Shown here: positions 47,282-58,723 of the stretch, piece by piece
Numbering within the stretch: the stretch's first letter is position 1
Layout of the letters: every line of letters begins with the position of its first letter
DNA from: Proteles cristata cristata
Taxonomy: Eukaryota > Chordata > Mammalia > Carnivora > Hyaenidae
Direction of reading: 5' to 3'
Length of the DNA stretch: 64,000 bases
Assembly: GCA_017311185.1 (NCBI GenBank)
Contig: JAESUZ010001712.1
Coordinates: 3,162,001-3,226,000 of the forward strand
Made by a program: the position numbers and the translations under genes
Notes under the pieces: generated by a model
Database searches by the model: none
What the model was told of the DNA's origin: nothing
Seen by the model: only the letters and a program-made list of their open reading frames with translations

Positions 47282-48939
47282 CTCTGTTTTTCTTCTAACT
47301 TGTGAAGAATCATACCTTTTACAAAATTTTCCATTTGTAAAAGTGAATGATGCAGATCCTCATTGTATTCAGAACCTTAACCATTCTAAGATCACATGAT
47401 ACAAAAATTTGGCTCCTAAGTAGAAAGTAATCCATGTGTATATTACCCAACTGGAATTTTATTGTAGTAGTTAATATTTTTGTAGTATACCAATCCCAAC
47501 CCTTTATTCTAGCAAAATAAGGGTTAATGGCTTATGGCTTCTCTACCTCTATAACGTTTACAAAGCAAAATTTCCAAAAAGGAAAAGAATTTGCAAATTT
47601 CATACCTGAAATTAACCTACAGGAAAATAAACTTTATGGCATTGAGCGGTTTTTCAATAAATACAAGTTAAGAGGGTATTTCACAACTTGGGAAGATCTA
47701 ACAGAATTTCAAAGAAAATCAAACATTGGCATCTTATAATTACATAATGAGAAATATATTTAGAAATCATTTCAGATAGTATTTCAAATTTGCTTTTGTG
47801 ACTTTATGGATATTATTTAAAATTTCAAAAATACTTTCATAAACATTAAAGCCTAAAATATAAAATTGGTAGCAGTTAAGCTTCTTTCTTAGTCTCTCTA
47901 CATAAATAATTGATGAACCAGTTAATTTATCCCTATTCTGTAAAGCCAAATGGTCAATGCATTTGATTTCAGATTTATTATTTCTGGAAAAAAATTACTC
48001 AAACATATAAATACTTTCTTTAATACTTTTGGAGAATTATAGGAATATGAAAGAAAAACTTTCTTGTACTTTTTATTACTAGAGAGTTCTAAAACATTAA
48101 AAAGTATTTTTCTTTTTAACTCATTTAAGAATATTAATATGCAGAAAAAGATGAGAGATTTTTGTAGCAAATAATTGTACTTCATACGGAATTGGTTTTG
48201 AATTTATGTTATTTTCCTCTCTAAAGAGAAACCAGGAAAAAGAGAATCCTGTAAAACTAATAAACCATCACAGGCGCTTTCAAATGATTGCTTTTCATAC
48301 AGGAACTTGTAAGCAATTACACTATGGTGTGGGTATCTTTCCTTCACTCCGCTTCTGGCAGAGCAGGTAAAGTTAGCTAGAGAAGATCTCAGGGAGAGGG
48401 CACCCATGAATGGAGAGGCATACATCCCCTCTGATTTTCTTCTCATTGCCAAATTAGCTGTCTCTGCCCATTGGTAAGAAGAAGACTCATCACAAAAATA
48501 AAAAATACAAAGAAGAATTGCTGCAACCTCATTTTTTTGCTACATGGAAGCGGAGTAATAGCTCTCAGTGTAAACCAAACAGTCTTTGAACAGTCTGTGC
48601 AATATCTCTGTGGCTCTCCTCATGTTCTAATGAGGAGCCTTGGAGAACTTCCAGCTGCATTTACCGGAAAAGTTAATGATCACATCAGACAAGATTACTG
48701 GTACTGTGGTCTAGCCTCCCTCTGTCTTAAACCCCTCCTCCACTCCTCTCCTTCCCCCTACCCCATTACTCCCCTTTATTTCTATAACCAAATGTTGAAA
48801 TAAACCATTCAAATGGGCTGTAATTTAGTGGAAGTCTACTGGTAGTGAAAGTTCCTAGGAGAGACTATGTTTTAGTAATTTTTGATTACAGTCTTTCTAA
48901 AGTATATTAGATAAAACTTTATTTTAATAGTAATAATAT
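47282..48939. other. Single-copy intronic stretch, candidate conserved element
   Basis: No repeat recognised across 1.6 kb, unusual for this window. 48200-48780 has balanced composition and lies 2 kb after the first coding exon, a plausible place for an intronic enhancer; no specific sites identified. Confidence 0.3.
47527..47739 (+). other. Orphan 70-codon open frame
   Basis: An ATG-initiated frame of 70 residues (starts MAYGFSTSITFTKQNF, contains KEFANFIPEINLQENKLYG) in otherwise single-copy intron. Composition is rich in F, N, K and E. I recognise no domain, splice signals or repeat. Length is within chance expectation, so it is probably not a gene. Confidence 0.15.
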
Positions 48940-48956
48940 AGGATATGATTTACTTT

Positions 48957-49154
48957 CTTTTTTTAAGTTTATTTATTTATTAGAGAAAATGCAAGCAAGG
49001 AAGGGACAGAGAAATGGAAAGACAGAATCCCAAGCAAGCTCCACGCTGTCAGCACAGAGCCTGATGCAAGGCTTGAACTCATGAACCATGAGATCAGGAC
49101 CTGAGCCAAGATCAAGAGTTGGACATTTAACCAACTGAGCCACCCAGGCACCCC
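48957..49154 (-). mobile_element. Felid SINE with perfect flanks
   Basis: Minus-strand copy (AAGTTTATTTATTTATTAGA … GCCACCCAGGCACCCC). Perfect 17 bp duplication AGGATATGATTTACTTT at 48940 and 49155. Confidence 0.95.
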
Positions 49155-49439
49155 AGGATATGATTTACTTTCAAATTTGAGCTTCTTATAAATACCAATT
49201 GCTATACCAGATCAGATAGACTATAGCTTCAGAGTCTGTTGAAATATGTAGGGGCTATTTAAATCTGTATTAACTAACTTACCCTTAGTTGTAATTGTTA
49301 CTTTTAAAATAGTTTTTGACTCTTTCTGGTTCGGGGGTTTGGGCCTCATGTCTCTTTCTGGGCTCTAACCTGTGACACTGATCTATGCCAATACTACAGT
49401 TTTCTTTACTCTAAAGTAATAGTAATCCTGGACATCAAG

Positions 49440-49835
49440 TTGTGGAGAACATCAAATTTTGTTCTTTTTTACAGCGGTTTTATTAGTGTCCTTTAGAAAT
49501 TTCACTATCACCGTGCCAGCCTGAAATTCTGACTGGGATTATAGTGATTCTATAGATTAGTTTGGGGAGAACTGACATGTTAAGAGAACTGAGCCTTCTA
49601 TATCCTGTATGTATGTACATATGTATGTATGCTTTTAATTTCAGCAATGTGTTGTTTATAGTTTCCAATGTATAGGTCTTGCACACATTGTTAAATTTAC
49701 CATTTCTTTAACTTACAATTTCTGATTATCCATTGCTAGTATATAAAAATACAATTGTTGATTTATGTACATCAATCTTGTATCCCTGTGACCTTGCTAA
49801 ACTAACTTGTTAGTCATGGTCAGCTGGTTTTTATT
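49440..49835 (-). repeat. Old L1 ORF2 segment, antisense
   Basis: CTATAGATTAGTTTGGGGAG, ACTGACATGTTAAGAGAACT, AGCAATGTGTTGTTTATAGT and CAATCTTGTATCCCTGTGAC are antisense L1 phrases. Orientation flips at about 49836. Confidence 0.7.
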
Positions 49836-50196
49836 AATAGTGCCATGGTAATTCAGTGAAGAAATGATAGTTCTTTAAATGTTGCTGGGACAGTTGAATA
49901 TTTATGCAAAAAAATCAACATCATCTTTCCCCTCACATTTCGTACACTTACTTCAAAATAGATCATAGAGCTAAAAGTAAGAACTGAGATTTTAAAACAT
50001 CTAAAGGAATACATAAAGAAAAACTTCGCAACTTTGGGTTAGAGAAACACTTCATAAGTAAGACATAAAAAGCATGAAACGTAATTAAACATTTTGATTA
50101 ATTACATTTTATCAAAATTTTAAAAATTCCTCTTTAAAAGATATGAAAATGAAAAGGCTAGCTACTGATCAGGGGGAAATATTTGCAAAATGTACA

Positions 50197-51060
50197 CAGG
50201 CATACCTCATTTTCTTGTGCTTCTTTTTGTTGCACTTGACAGTTACTCTGGGTTTTCTTTAAAAAAAGAAAGAAAGCAAGCAGCAGCAGCTTTGTGGCAA
50301 CCCTGCATTGAACAAATCTGTTTGTACCATTTTTCCAACAGCATTTGCTTACTTCATGTCTCTATCACATTTTGGTAATTCTCAAGATATTTGCACTTTT
50401 TCATTATAATACTTGAATTGCTACAATCGCATGATAAACTTTTTAATGGATGAAGACCTGCTTCTTATGGATGAGCTTGAGTTGGTCTCAAGTGGCTGCT
50501 TGAGATGGAGTCTACTCCTGATGAAGATGCTGTGAAGACCGTTGAAATGACAACAATGGGTGATAATGCAATGGCAGGTTTGAGAGGATTAACTCTAAAT
50601 TTTTAAAGAAGTTCTACTGTAGGGGAAAAACTGCCAAACAGAATTTCCTACAAAGAATCATTTGTAAAAAGAAGAGTCCATCGATGTAGCAGACTTCATT
50701 TTGTCTTATTTTAAGCAATTGCCACAGGCACCCAGACCTTCAGCAACACCACCCTGATCAGTTAGCAGCCATCAATGTCGAGATGTCACTCTTTCAGAAA
50801 AAAGATTATGACTCACCAAAAGCTCAGTTGATTGTTAGCAGTTTTTAGTGATGAGGTAATTTTTAATTAAGGTGGTATATACATTGTTTTTCAGACACAA
50901 TGCTATTGCACACTTAATAGATTATAGTATAGTTATAACTTTATATGACTAGAAAACCAAAAATTTCATTTGACTGGCTTTATTGTGATACTCTCTTTAT
51001 TGCAATGTTATCTTTATTGTAGTCTGGAACTGAACCCACAGTATCTCTGAAGTACGCCTA
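50197..51060 (-). mobile_element. Tigger1 DNA transposon, internally deleted
   Basis: Left end CAGGCATACCTCATTTTCTT and GTGGCAACCCTGCATTGAAC, right end CTTTATTGTAGTCTGGAACT and CTCTGAAGTACGCCTA, matching the two ends of Tigger1. The middle contains AGATGGAGTCTACTCCTGAT and CAGCAGCCATCAATGTC-type transposon sequence. About 0.86 kb of an approximately 2.4 kb element, so no transposase. Inserted in the old L1. Confidence 0.85.
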
Positions 51061-51191
51061 AATCTTAAAAAGGAAGCTATTTGTTCATTGCTGTTAGCAT
51101 TGCAAATAGCACAACTACTTTGGAAGACACTTTTACAGTTTCTTACAGAGCTAACATAGTATTACCATACAATCCATCAGTTGCACTCCTT

Positions 51192-51436
51192 TAAAAAATT
51201 TTTTTTAATGTTTATTTTTGAGAGAGAAAGAGTGTCTTCTCTCACAGAAGTCTCACAGAAGTGTCCCCCTTCAGAGGGAGGGGCAGAGAGAGAGACATAC
51301 ACACAGAGAATCTGAAGTAGGTTCCAGGTTCTAAGCTGTTAGCACAGAGCCTGATGCAGGACTCGAACCCACAAACTGTGAGATCAGGACCTGAGCCCAA
51401 TTCGGATGCTTAACCTGCTGAGCCACCCAGCTTCCC
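51192..51436 (-). mobile_element. Felid SINE with extra segment in the body
   Basis: Minus-strand copy in the L1. Within the GA body, the phrase TCTCACAGAAG occurs twice in tandem with extra bases (51239-51275), absent from other copies. Flanks CAGTTGCACTCCTT at 51178 and CAGTTGGACTCCTT at 51437. Confidence 0.9.
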
Positions 51437-52798
51437 CAGTTGGACTCCTTGATAGTTACCCACGTGAGTTGATAATTTATGTCCATACAAATCTACATGT
51501 GAATATTTATAGCATCTTTATTCATAATTATCAATACTTGAAAGCAAACCAGGATGTCTTTAATACGAGCATAGATAAAGTGTGATGCATCCATCCAATG
51601 GAATATTGTTCAGCACTAAAAAGAAATGAGCTATCAAGCTTCAAAAAAACCACAGAAGAACCTTAAATACATATTGCTAGATGAAAGAAGCCAGTCTGAG
51701 AAGAGTGCATACTGTATGATTCCAACTGTATTACCTTCATGAAAAAGCAAAAGTTATAGAGACCATACAAAGCAATCAGTAGTTTCCAGAGTATGGGGAA
51801 GTACAAATGTATGGAGCAGTTTTAGGGGAGTGGAATTGTTAATCTGTATGATACTATGAAGGTGTGTAGATGACATTATACATTTGTCAAAACTCATGGA
51901 ACTATACAACATTTAGAGTGGATCTTAATGTAAACTATAGGCTTTAGTAATCATGTCATATTGGCTTATAACAAATATCACACTAATTCAAGGTGTGAAT
52001 AAAGGAAACTGAGGTGAGGCAGATACATGGAAATTCTGTCCTTTCTGTTTAATTTTTCTATAAATTTAAAACTTTATTAACTAAAGTCCATAGTGTACAT
52101 TAGTGTTCATACTAATGTGTTGTATATGTCTGTGGGTTTTAACAACTATATAATGACAAGTTAAGGTTTTTGTCCAGTTTTGTTATTAGAGTAATGCTCT
52201 CCTTGTAGAATGAGTTAAATACTTCCTCTGTTTCCTAGAAGAGATTATAGAGAATCAGTATGATTTCTTCTTTAAATGTTTGGTAGAATTTACCAGCAAA
52301 CGCATGTGGGCCTGGTGCTTTATGTTTGGGAAGTAATTATTGATATAATTTAATATAATTATTGATATAATTTCTTTAACAGATATAGGACTCTTTAAGT
52401 TATCTATATTTCCTTTTGTGAGTTTTGTTGGATTGTGTATTTAAAGGAATTGGTCCATTTCATGTAGGTTATCAAATTTGTGGGCATAGAATTGTTCATA
52501 TTATTACTTTGTTATTGATAACATCAGTAGTGATGGCCCCTTCCCCCTTTCATTTCTGTTTTTAGTAAATCTCTGTCTTCTCTCTTTTCTCTTAGTTAAG
52601 CTGGCAAGTTTATCAATTTTCATCTTTTCAAAGAACCAGCTTTTGGTTTCATTAACTTTTATTGATTTTCTCTTTTCAGTTCATTGGTTTCTGCTTTAAA
52701 TATTTCTATTCTACTTATTTTGAATTTAAGTTGCTCTTCTTTTTTGAGTTATATTACAAGGTAGATGTTTAGATTATTGATTTTAGGTCTTTTTTCTT

Positions 52799-53024
52799 TT
52801 CTTTTTTTTTTTTTTAATTTTCATTTATTTCTTGGAGAGAGAGAGAGAGACAGCATGAGCAGGGGAGGGTCAGAGAGAGAGGGAGACACAGACTCTGAAA
52901 TAGGCTCCAGGCTCCGAGCTGGCAGTCAGCACAGAGCCCGACGCGGGGCTCGAACCCACGAACCGCGAGATCATGACCTAAGCGAAAGTCGGACACTTAA
53001 CCGACTAAGCCACCCAGGCGCCCC
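52799..53024 (-). mobile_element. Felid SINE, young subfamily
   Basis: Full-length minus-strand copy with perfect 17 bp duplication TTTAGGTCTTTTTTCTT at 52782 and 53025. It differs from its siblings at TTTATTTCTTGGAGAG, losing the AG of the tail motif. Confidence 0.96.
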
Positions 53025-53239
53025 TTTAGGTCTTTTTTCTTTCCAAACTCTGCATTCAGTGCTATAAATTTCTCTTTAAATACTGCCTTTGCTGCATCCC
53101 ACAAAATTTGGTAAGTTATATTTTCACTTGGTTGACATACTTGTAAATTTTTCTTAAGACTTCTTTCACCCATGTATTATCAGAAATGTGTTGCTTTGTC
53201 TACAAGTGTTTCAAGGATTTCTGGCTGTTTTTCTATTAT

Positions 53240-53472
53240 TTATTTATTTTTTTAAATGTTTATTTCTAGGGGGGAGAGAGAGAGAGAAACAGAGAGACAG
53301 CGTGAGCAGGGGAGGGTCAGAGAGAGAGGGAGACACAGACTCTGAAACAGGCTCCAGGCTCTGAGCTGGCAGTCAGCACAGATCCCGACGTGGGGCTCGA
53401 ACCCACGAACCGCGAGATCATGACCTAAGCGGAAGTCGGACGCTTAACCAACTAAGCCACCCAGGCGCCCCT
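53240..53472 (-). mobile_element. Felid SINE, young subfamily
   Basis: Full-length minus-strand copy (TTTATTTCTAGGGGGGAGAG … GCCACCCAGGCGCCCC) with perfect 15 bp duplication CTGTTTTTCTATTAT at 53225 and 53473. Confidence 0.96.
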
Positions 53473-53660
53473 CTGTTTTTCTATTATCGAGTTTTGATTT
53501 AATTCCATTGTGGTCTGAAGGCATACTTTATATGATTTTTATTCTTATAAACTTTTTAAGATGTGTTTTATGGCTCCTACTGTGGTCTGTCTTGGGAAAC
53601 AATTCATGTGAGCTTGAGATAAATATGTATTCTGCTCACTAGTATTTCCCAGCAGGGGGA

Positions 53661-54200
53661 AAAAAAATGTGTGAGAGTCTCTATCTTCTATCATATTCTC
53701 ACCAACGTGGTATGTTACCAGAATTTTTATCCTTGCCAGTCTGATTAAAAAAAAAAAAGAATTTTATACTATAATTTGCTTATATTTCTCATGAATATGG
53801 CTTTGCATCTTTTCATATGTTTAAGAAGTATTTGAATTTCCTTTTCTGTGAATTTTTCATATTATTTATTTCTCTTAATGTGTTGATCATTTTCTTACTG
53901 GTTTGTAGAAGTCCTTTATGTATAAGGAAATTAGCCTTTTGTCTATATTATGATTTGTAAGTATTTTCTTGTAATTTCAAGAAATTTGAAATTTTAAATG
54001 TAATTGATTTTATTGGGCCTTTTTGGTTTAATTTATAGCTTTTCCAGATTTTGCAACATAAGTTAGAAAGGTCTTTCCCGCTCAAAGATTATAAAAAGTA
54101 TTCTTTTATATTTTCTCTGACTACTGTTAAAGCCAAACTTTAAAAAAAAAAGGTTTTTCTCATTTTAAAAAATAAGTTTCCCATTTCTAGTTTTTGACAT
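53661..54200 (-). repeat. Probable antisense L1 3' UTR-type debris
   Basis: TTGCATCTTTTCATATGTTT, TAGAAGTCCTTTATGTATAA and TTAGCCTTTTGTCTATATTA match a common old-L1 antisense phrase order. Heavily mutated. Confidence 0.5.
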
Positions 54201-54672
54201 CTGTGTGGTTCTCCTGATTCTACAGATATCTCTAAGAATGGCTCAGCAATGTTATTTAGAATCTCCCTAAGTACTTTGACATATATTGAATCTAGGAATT
54301 TGAACTTTTTGGTTAACTAAATTTCTGACAAGTTCTTTACTCATTAGAGAATTCAATTCTAATTTATTTATACTTACTTCATCCTCTTTATTTTTTGTTT
54401 AGAACAAATCTCCTTTGATATAATGTATGCAGAAGCAAATTAGAAATTGTTTTCAATTCTGTTTCCTTTCTACTTTTTGCTCAAATTCTTATTTATTTTT
54501 GACTTTTTGTGGGCTTCTCTTGATCTTTCTTATCCTAAATGTCTAGAATAGAAGAGGATAACTCTGACCACAGCCAAACTTATTTCCTATTTACTTAGCT
54601 TTTTCAAGAAATATTTAATGAGTAACTACTACATACTTATCCACATTCAAAGAAGGTAGAACAAAATTTATC
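54201..54672. other. AT-rich intronic stretch
   Basis: No clear repeat or exon. Confidence 0.4.
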
Positions 54673-54874
54673 GGGGCGTGTGGGTGGCTCGGTTAAGCAT
54701 CTGACTTTGGCTTGGGTCATGATCTCACAGTTAGTGGGTTCGAGCCCTGTTTTGTGCTCTGCTGACAGCATGGAGCCTGCTTCAGATCCTCTGTCTTCCT
54801 CTCTCTCTACCCCTCCCCCATCTTGTGCTCTCTCGCTCTCTCTCACTCTCTCTCAAAAATATAAATTAACACTT
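54673..54874 (+). mobile_element. Felid SINE with shortened head
   Basis: Plus-strand copy GGGGCGTGTGGGTGGCTCGG then directly TTAAGC; the AGTCGGT region is compressed, damaging the A box. It ends CTCTCAAAAATATAAATTAA. Confidence 0.92.
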
Positions 54875-54884
54875 AAAAATTTTT

Positions 54885-55570
54885 ATGGTAATTTGGTCCT
54901 TGCTTTTAAGAGAGAAAAGCACATAACTACACATAAATGATATTAGTATTAGATATAACATAATGAATAGTAGTATTTGTCACTTTAGTTATAGCCCACA
55001 GTTCTGTTAGACTTTTTATTGTTGTTATTTTTGCTTGCAAGCATGGTTGAACTATGCCTAGATAAAATACCTAGAAGTCCTGAAAGAACTTTTCTTCTCT
55101 GCAGTTCATTTTTCTAAGAGGCATTGGTGAATAGGCTTCTCAGAACTGGACCTACAAGAAAGATAGGCCATATTTGTATCAGCTCCAACTGTCTACAAAG
55201 CCAGTCGTGGCATGTTCTTTCAACCACTTGTGACAAGTGGAATATATTTTTATTAAGTTATGCTAGATGTCTAATAATGCTTTTTCTTAAAGGAAATAAG
55301 ACCTATTTATTCAAATAGCTTATGAGTCATCTGTCCTTCTGGTCAGTTTTTAGTATTTCTTTTGTCGTTTTTTGTTTGATTAGTTAAATTCAAGTTGGTA
55401 CTTGCTTCTTAAAAGCTGATAAATAAATTCTGGCTTTGAAATGAATAGAGGTCCCACCTTCTTTCACAGCATCTTAGAGCTTAAAAATTACATAATTAAC
55501 AAATATGGACCTGCATTTGCTTTTTTGGATAAAGTAAAGTTGGTCTTGATAGAACCCAACTGAATTTCAG
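54885..55570. other. Single-copy intronic stretch
   Basis: Nothing recognised. Confidence 0.4.
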
Positions 55571-55583
55571 AAAGGGGCTTTCT

Positions 55584-55778
55584 GGGGTGCCTGGGTGGCT
55601 CAGTTGGTTAAGCATCTGACTTCCGCTAAGGTCATGGTCCTGTGGTTCGTGGGTTCAAGCTCTGCACTGTGCTTGCTGCTGTCAGCACAGAACCACTTCA
55701 GATCTTCTGTTCACCTCTCTGCCCCTCCCCCCACTTGCACTCTATTTCAAAAATAAGCATTACAAAAATATTTTTAAG
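55584..55778 (+). mobile_element. Felid SINE, older copy
   Basis: Plus-strand copy (GGGGTGCCTGGGTGGCTCAG … CAAAAATAAGCATTACAAAA). Flanks AAAGGGGCTTTCT and AAAATGGCTTTCT. Confidence 0.94.
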
Positions 55779-55791
55779 AAAATGGCTTTCT

Positions 55792-56469
55792 ATGTTAATA
55801 TAATTATAGCTACAGTTTCGCTAAAAAGCCTTTTTCTGAGAATTTCTGTATTCTGTGGTAATATTCTTCCCTACTACAGAACCAGTCTCTGCAGTTCATG
55901 TGAAAAAACCTTCAGGTATGTTTGTTTGTTTGTTTTTATAACATAATTCCGCCCTCCTACTTGACTTCCTCTTTCTTGTGGGTCTTTCCACATTCCCATG
56001 TGTCCTCACTCAATTTGGGAGCAGTAAGGTAAATGAACATAGAAACGAAGGAGAGTATATTAGGGTTCTCAAGTCAGTGATCATTTTGGTTTCTTTACTT
56101 GTCTCCCAGTGTCTTAAATTAAATTAATATGTTACATAATCATAGGATGTTATAGAAAATACACTGACATAGTACCTGAAAACTGTAAGCCAGTCATTAT
56201 CTGTTTCCTGGAGAAATAGCTGGTGTTTATAGTTCTTATTTGGAGCAAAGAGGGTTTAGGTTGAAGGGGTGGGTAGTATTCTGAACCACAGGAATATAAA
56301 ATAACTATAAGGACAGATGTAGTAGAACATAATAAACACCACGTCTGGTCTAGAAGAACATGCTAGGAAGTAACAACTCAACTAGCATTCAGTGAGAGCA
56401 TATCTCACACAGTTAAATGAGTTAGAGTAATATATCAATTAGTAGATGGAATAGTTAACCACAGTAAGA
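55792..56469. other. Single-copy intronic stretch
   Basis: Nothing recognised beyond a short TTTG run near 55920. Confidence 0.4.
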
Positions 56470-56720
56470 TGTTTCAGTGGCTGTCTATGTAGTGATCAAG
56501 TCAGATAAGCCTTGATACTAGACTACCTGACTGCCACTTACAGTAGTGTGAATTCAAGCAAATCACTGTATCTTATTTGGCATCATTGTTTATGTTTATA
56601 AGGTGAGGATAATAACACACCTATCTTTGTTTGATACACACAAACATATACACACACTCATTCCTTCACACAGCACTGAGAACATTGTTAACACGCACAC
56701 ACACAACCCTCAGTAAATGT
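56470..56720 (+). repeat. MIR SINE relic with a CA-rich insert
   Basis: CTAGACTACCTGACTGCCAC, GAATTCAAGCAAATCACTG, TTATAAGGTGAGGATAATAA and CAGCACTGAGAACATTGTTA follow MIR order; a CACA-rich patch interrupts the 3' half, and it ends CCTCAGTAAATGTTA. Confidence 0.6.
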
Positions 56721-57552
56721 TAATCTTCTTTCTTCCCTTAAACTTTCTTACACTACCATAAGAGGTTAAGCAAGGTTAGCAAGGTTAATGATGCTAAATT
56801 CAGTATTTGTTAACAGCAATTATTTGTATTAAAGCAATAAGCAGTTCTAGCTTGTTTTGTAAGAGCTAGTTATGTCCATTATTTTAATTTTTTTTCAATG
56901 GTGATAATCATTTTGATACATACTGAGTGTCCTCATCCCTTATCCTTATTAGGCTTGTATTATACTTTCAGAAAATTACAAATTTATCCATTCCATTCTT
57001 TGTGACATTTTCTAATCTTAATTTTTTCTTATCTATTTTATTCTTACCCAAATGTAATAGAAACTGCTTCCTCTAAATTACATTTGGTCTTTTGACGTTT
57101 TTCTTCATTTATTCAAGCAACAGTTCAAATTTCTTCTGTCTTCATATGACTTAAATTTCTTCTTCTGAGGTGTTTCTTAAAAATGTTGCTTAATATATGG
57201 CCCTCTCTTCTGCTTAAACACTTATTTCACTAATGTGAGTCACTTAGAAAAAAATACATTTAAATGAAAAAGTTGCATTTTAAAAATTAGAATCTGTATT
57301 TGTCTTTGAAGGATCTACTCTGTGGTAAAAAATAACAGCTAAAGTTTTATGGGTACTGATAAAGTTTAATTGATGTTGTTACCACTTGAAATTTGGATTT
57401 TTTCTGAACACTTAGAGAAATAGATCTTAAAATATTAAGTATAATATTTGTGATCTTAAATGGATTCATTTAGACATTAAATCTTAACAGTTATGCTCTG
57501 CCTATCTTTAAAATCAGACAGCAACCATTTATCAGAAAAACAAAGAACACTT
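56721..57552. other. AT-rich intronic stretch
   Basis: Possible weak L2 debris near 57040-57240; otherwise nothing recognised. Confidence 0.35.
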
Positions 57553-57569
57553 AAAAGAGGGAGAATGCT

Positions 57570-57764
57570 GGGCACTTAGGTGGCTCAGTCAGTTGAGCGT
57601 CTGACTGTAGATTTTGGCTCAGGTCATGATTTCACAGTTTGTGAGTTTGAGCCTCATGTCAGGCTCTGTGTTGACAATGCAGAGCCTGTTTGGGATGCTC
57701 TCTCTCTCCTTCTCTCTGGACCTCCCCTACTTGCATTCTCTCTCTCAAAATAAATAAACATTAA
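57570..57764 (+). mobile_element. Felid SINE with perfect flanks
   Basis: Plus-strand copy (GGGCACTTAGGTGGCTCAGT … CAAAATAAATAAACATTAAA). Perfect 17 bp duplication AAAAGAGGGAGAATGCT at 57553 and 57765. Confidence 0.95.
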
Positions 57765-57805
57765 AAAAGAGGGAGAATGCTTAGCATTCATTTACAGTTC
57801 AAAAA

Positions 57806-58004
57806 AATTTTTTTTTCTTTTAGAGAGTGATTTTGCAAACACGCAAGCAGGGGAGAGAGGCAGAGGGAAGGAGGGCGAGAGAATCTTAAGCAGGCTCTAG
57901 GCTCAGTGTGGAGCCCAGTGCGGGCTTGATCCCATGACCCTAGGATCATGACCTGAGCCAAAATAGTCAGATGCTTAACTGACTGAACCATCCAGATGCC
58001 CCTC
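57806..58004 (-). mobile_element. Carnivore SINE, variant lineage
   Basis: Minus-strand copy with TTGATCCCATGACCCTAGGATCATGACC. It ends CATCCAGATGCCCCT. Head-to-tail facing partner of the preceding plus-strand SINE. Confidence 0.88.
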
Positions 58005-58464
58005 CAGTTTGATTTTAAAACTCTGGTTTACCCTCACTGTTGAAGGCTAATTAGGGCAACTTATTTTCTATGAGAGTGTGATTCATGGTCCATTTTCCAT
58101 GGAAAAGATTGTGAGATTAAAAAAAAAATGGCAACTTAAGATACAGAAATATGAGAGGATCACTCCACTAACAAAATCATACAGTCTTTCAAGGTTCAGT
58201 TTAAGAGCTGCCTTCCCTGAATTGACATCTTGCTGAATTTAAAAATTGGAAAATGGTAGCTTTAGGATTCTGGTGCTCCCAAATGGTTTTCATTATTTTT
58301 TAATAGCAGCCCTTATAATGATTATATTCCTATTTTTTAAATTTTTATTCATAATCATTTATTTTCATAAAGCATAAACAGTATCACCTAGAGTTTGAGC
58401 CTAGATTAGAAAGTCATAAGGAATTTATATTGGCTAGACAATATGTTCTTTAAATGTCATCTGA
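58005..58464. other. AT-rich intronic stretch
   Basis: Weak L2-like phrase AAGAGCTGCCTTCCCTGAAT near 58204; otherwise nothing recognised. Confidence 0.35.
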
Positions 58465-58475
58465 CCTATTCAGTT

Positions 58476-58723
58476 TGTTTTTCTTTTTTTAATTAAATTT
58501 TTAAAAAGTTTTTGTAAGGTTTATTTTTGAGAGAGAGAGAGACAGAGACAGACTGACAACAGCAGGGGAGGGGCAGAGAGATAGGGAGACACACTCTGAG
58601 GCAGGCTCCAGGCTCTGAGATTTCAGCACAGAGCCCAACGCGGGGCTGGAACTCATAAACTATGAGATCATGACCTGAGCCAATGTTGGACCCTCAACCA
58701 ACTGAGCCACCCAGGTACCCCTG
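58476..58723 (-). mobile_element. Felid SINE, older copy
   Basis: Minus-strand copy (TTTATTTTTGAGAGAGAGAG … GAGCCACCCAGGTACCCC). Flanks CCTATTCAGTT and CCTATTCAATT. It lies about 0.26 kb before the second coding exon. Confidence 0.94.

Larger units (their letters stand above)
49836..52015 (+). repeat. Old L1 3' half, sense, interrupted by Tigger1 and a SINE
   Basis: Sense L1 ORF2 in three pieces: 49836-50194 (AATTCAGTGAAGAAATGATA, ACATCTAAAGGAATACATAA, GGGGAAATATTTGCAAAATG), 51063-51191 (ATTGCTGTTAGCATTGCAAA) and 51451-52015 (TATAGCATCTTTATTCATAA, CAATGGAATATTGTTCAGCA, AAGAAGCCAGTCTGAGAAGA). Part of ORF2 between the first two pieces is missing beyond what the Tigger insertion explains. Confidence 0.8.
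52160..53660 (-). repeat. Old L1 ORF2 5' region, antisense, with two SINEs
   Basis: Antisense L1: TTTACCAGCAAACGCATGTG, AAAGAACCAGCTTTTGGTTT, TTGCTGCATCCCACAAAATT, TTCCATTGTGGTCTGAAGGC and GAGATAAATATGTATTCTGC. Contains a small AATTATTGATATAATTT duplication near 52345. Interrupted by the SINEs at 52799 and 53240. Confidence 0.8.
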
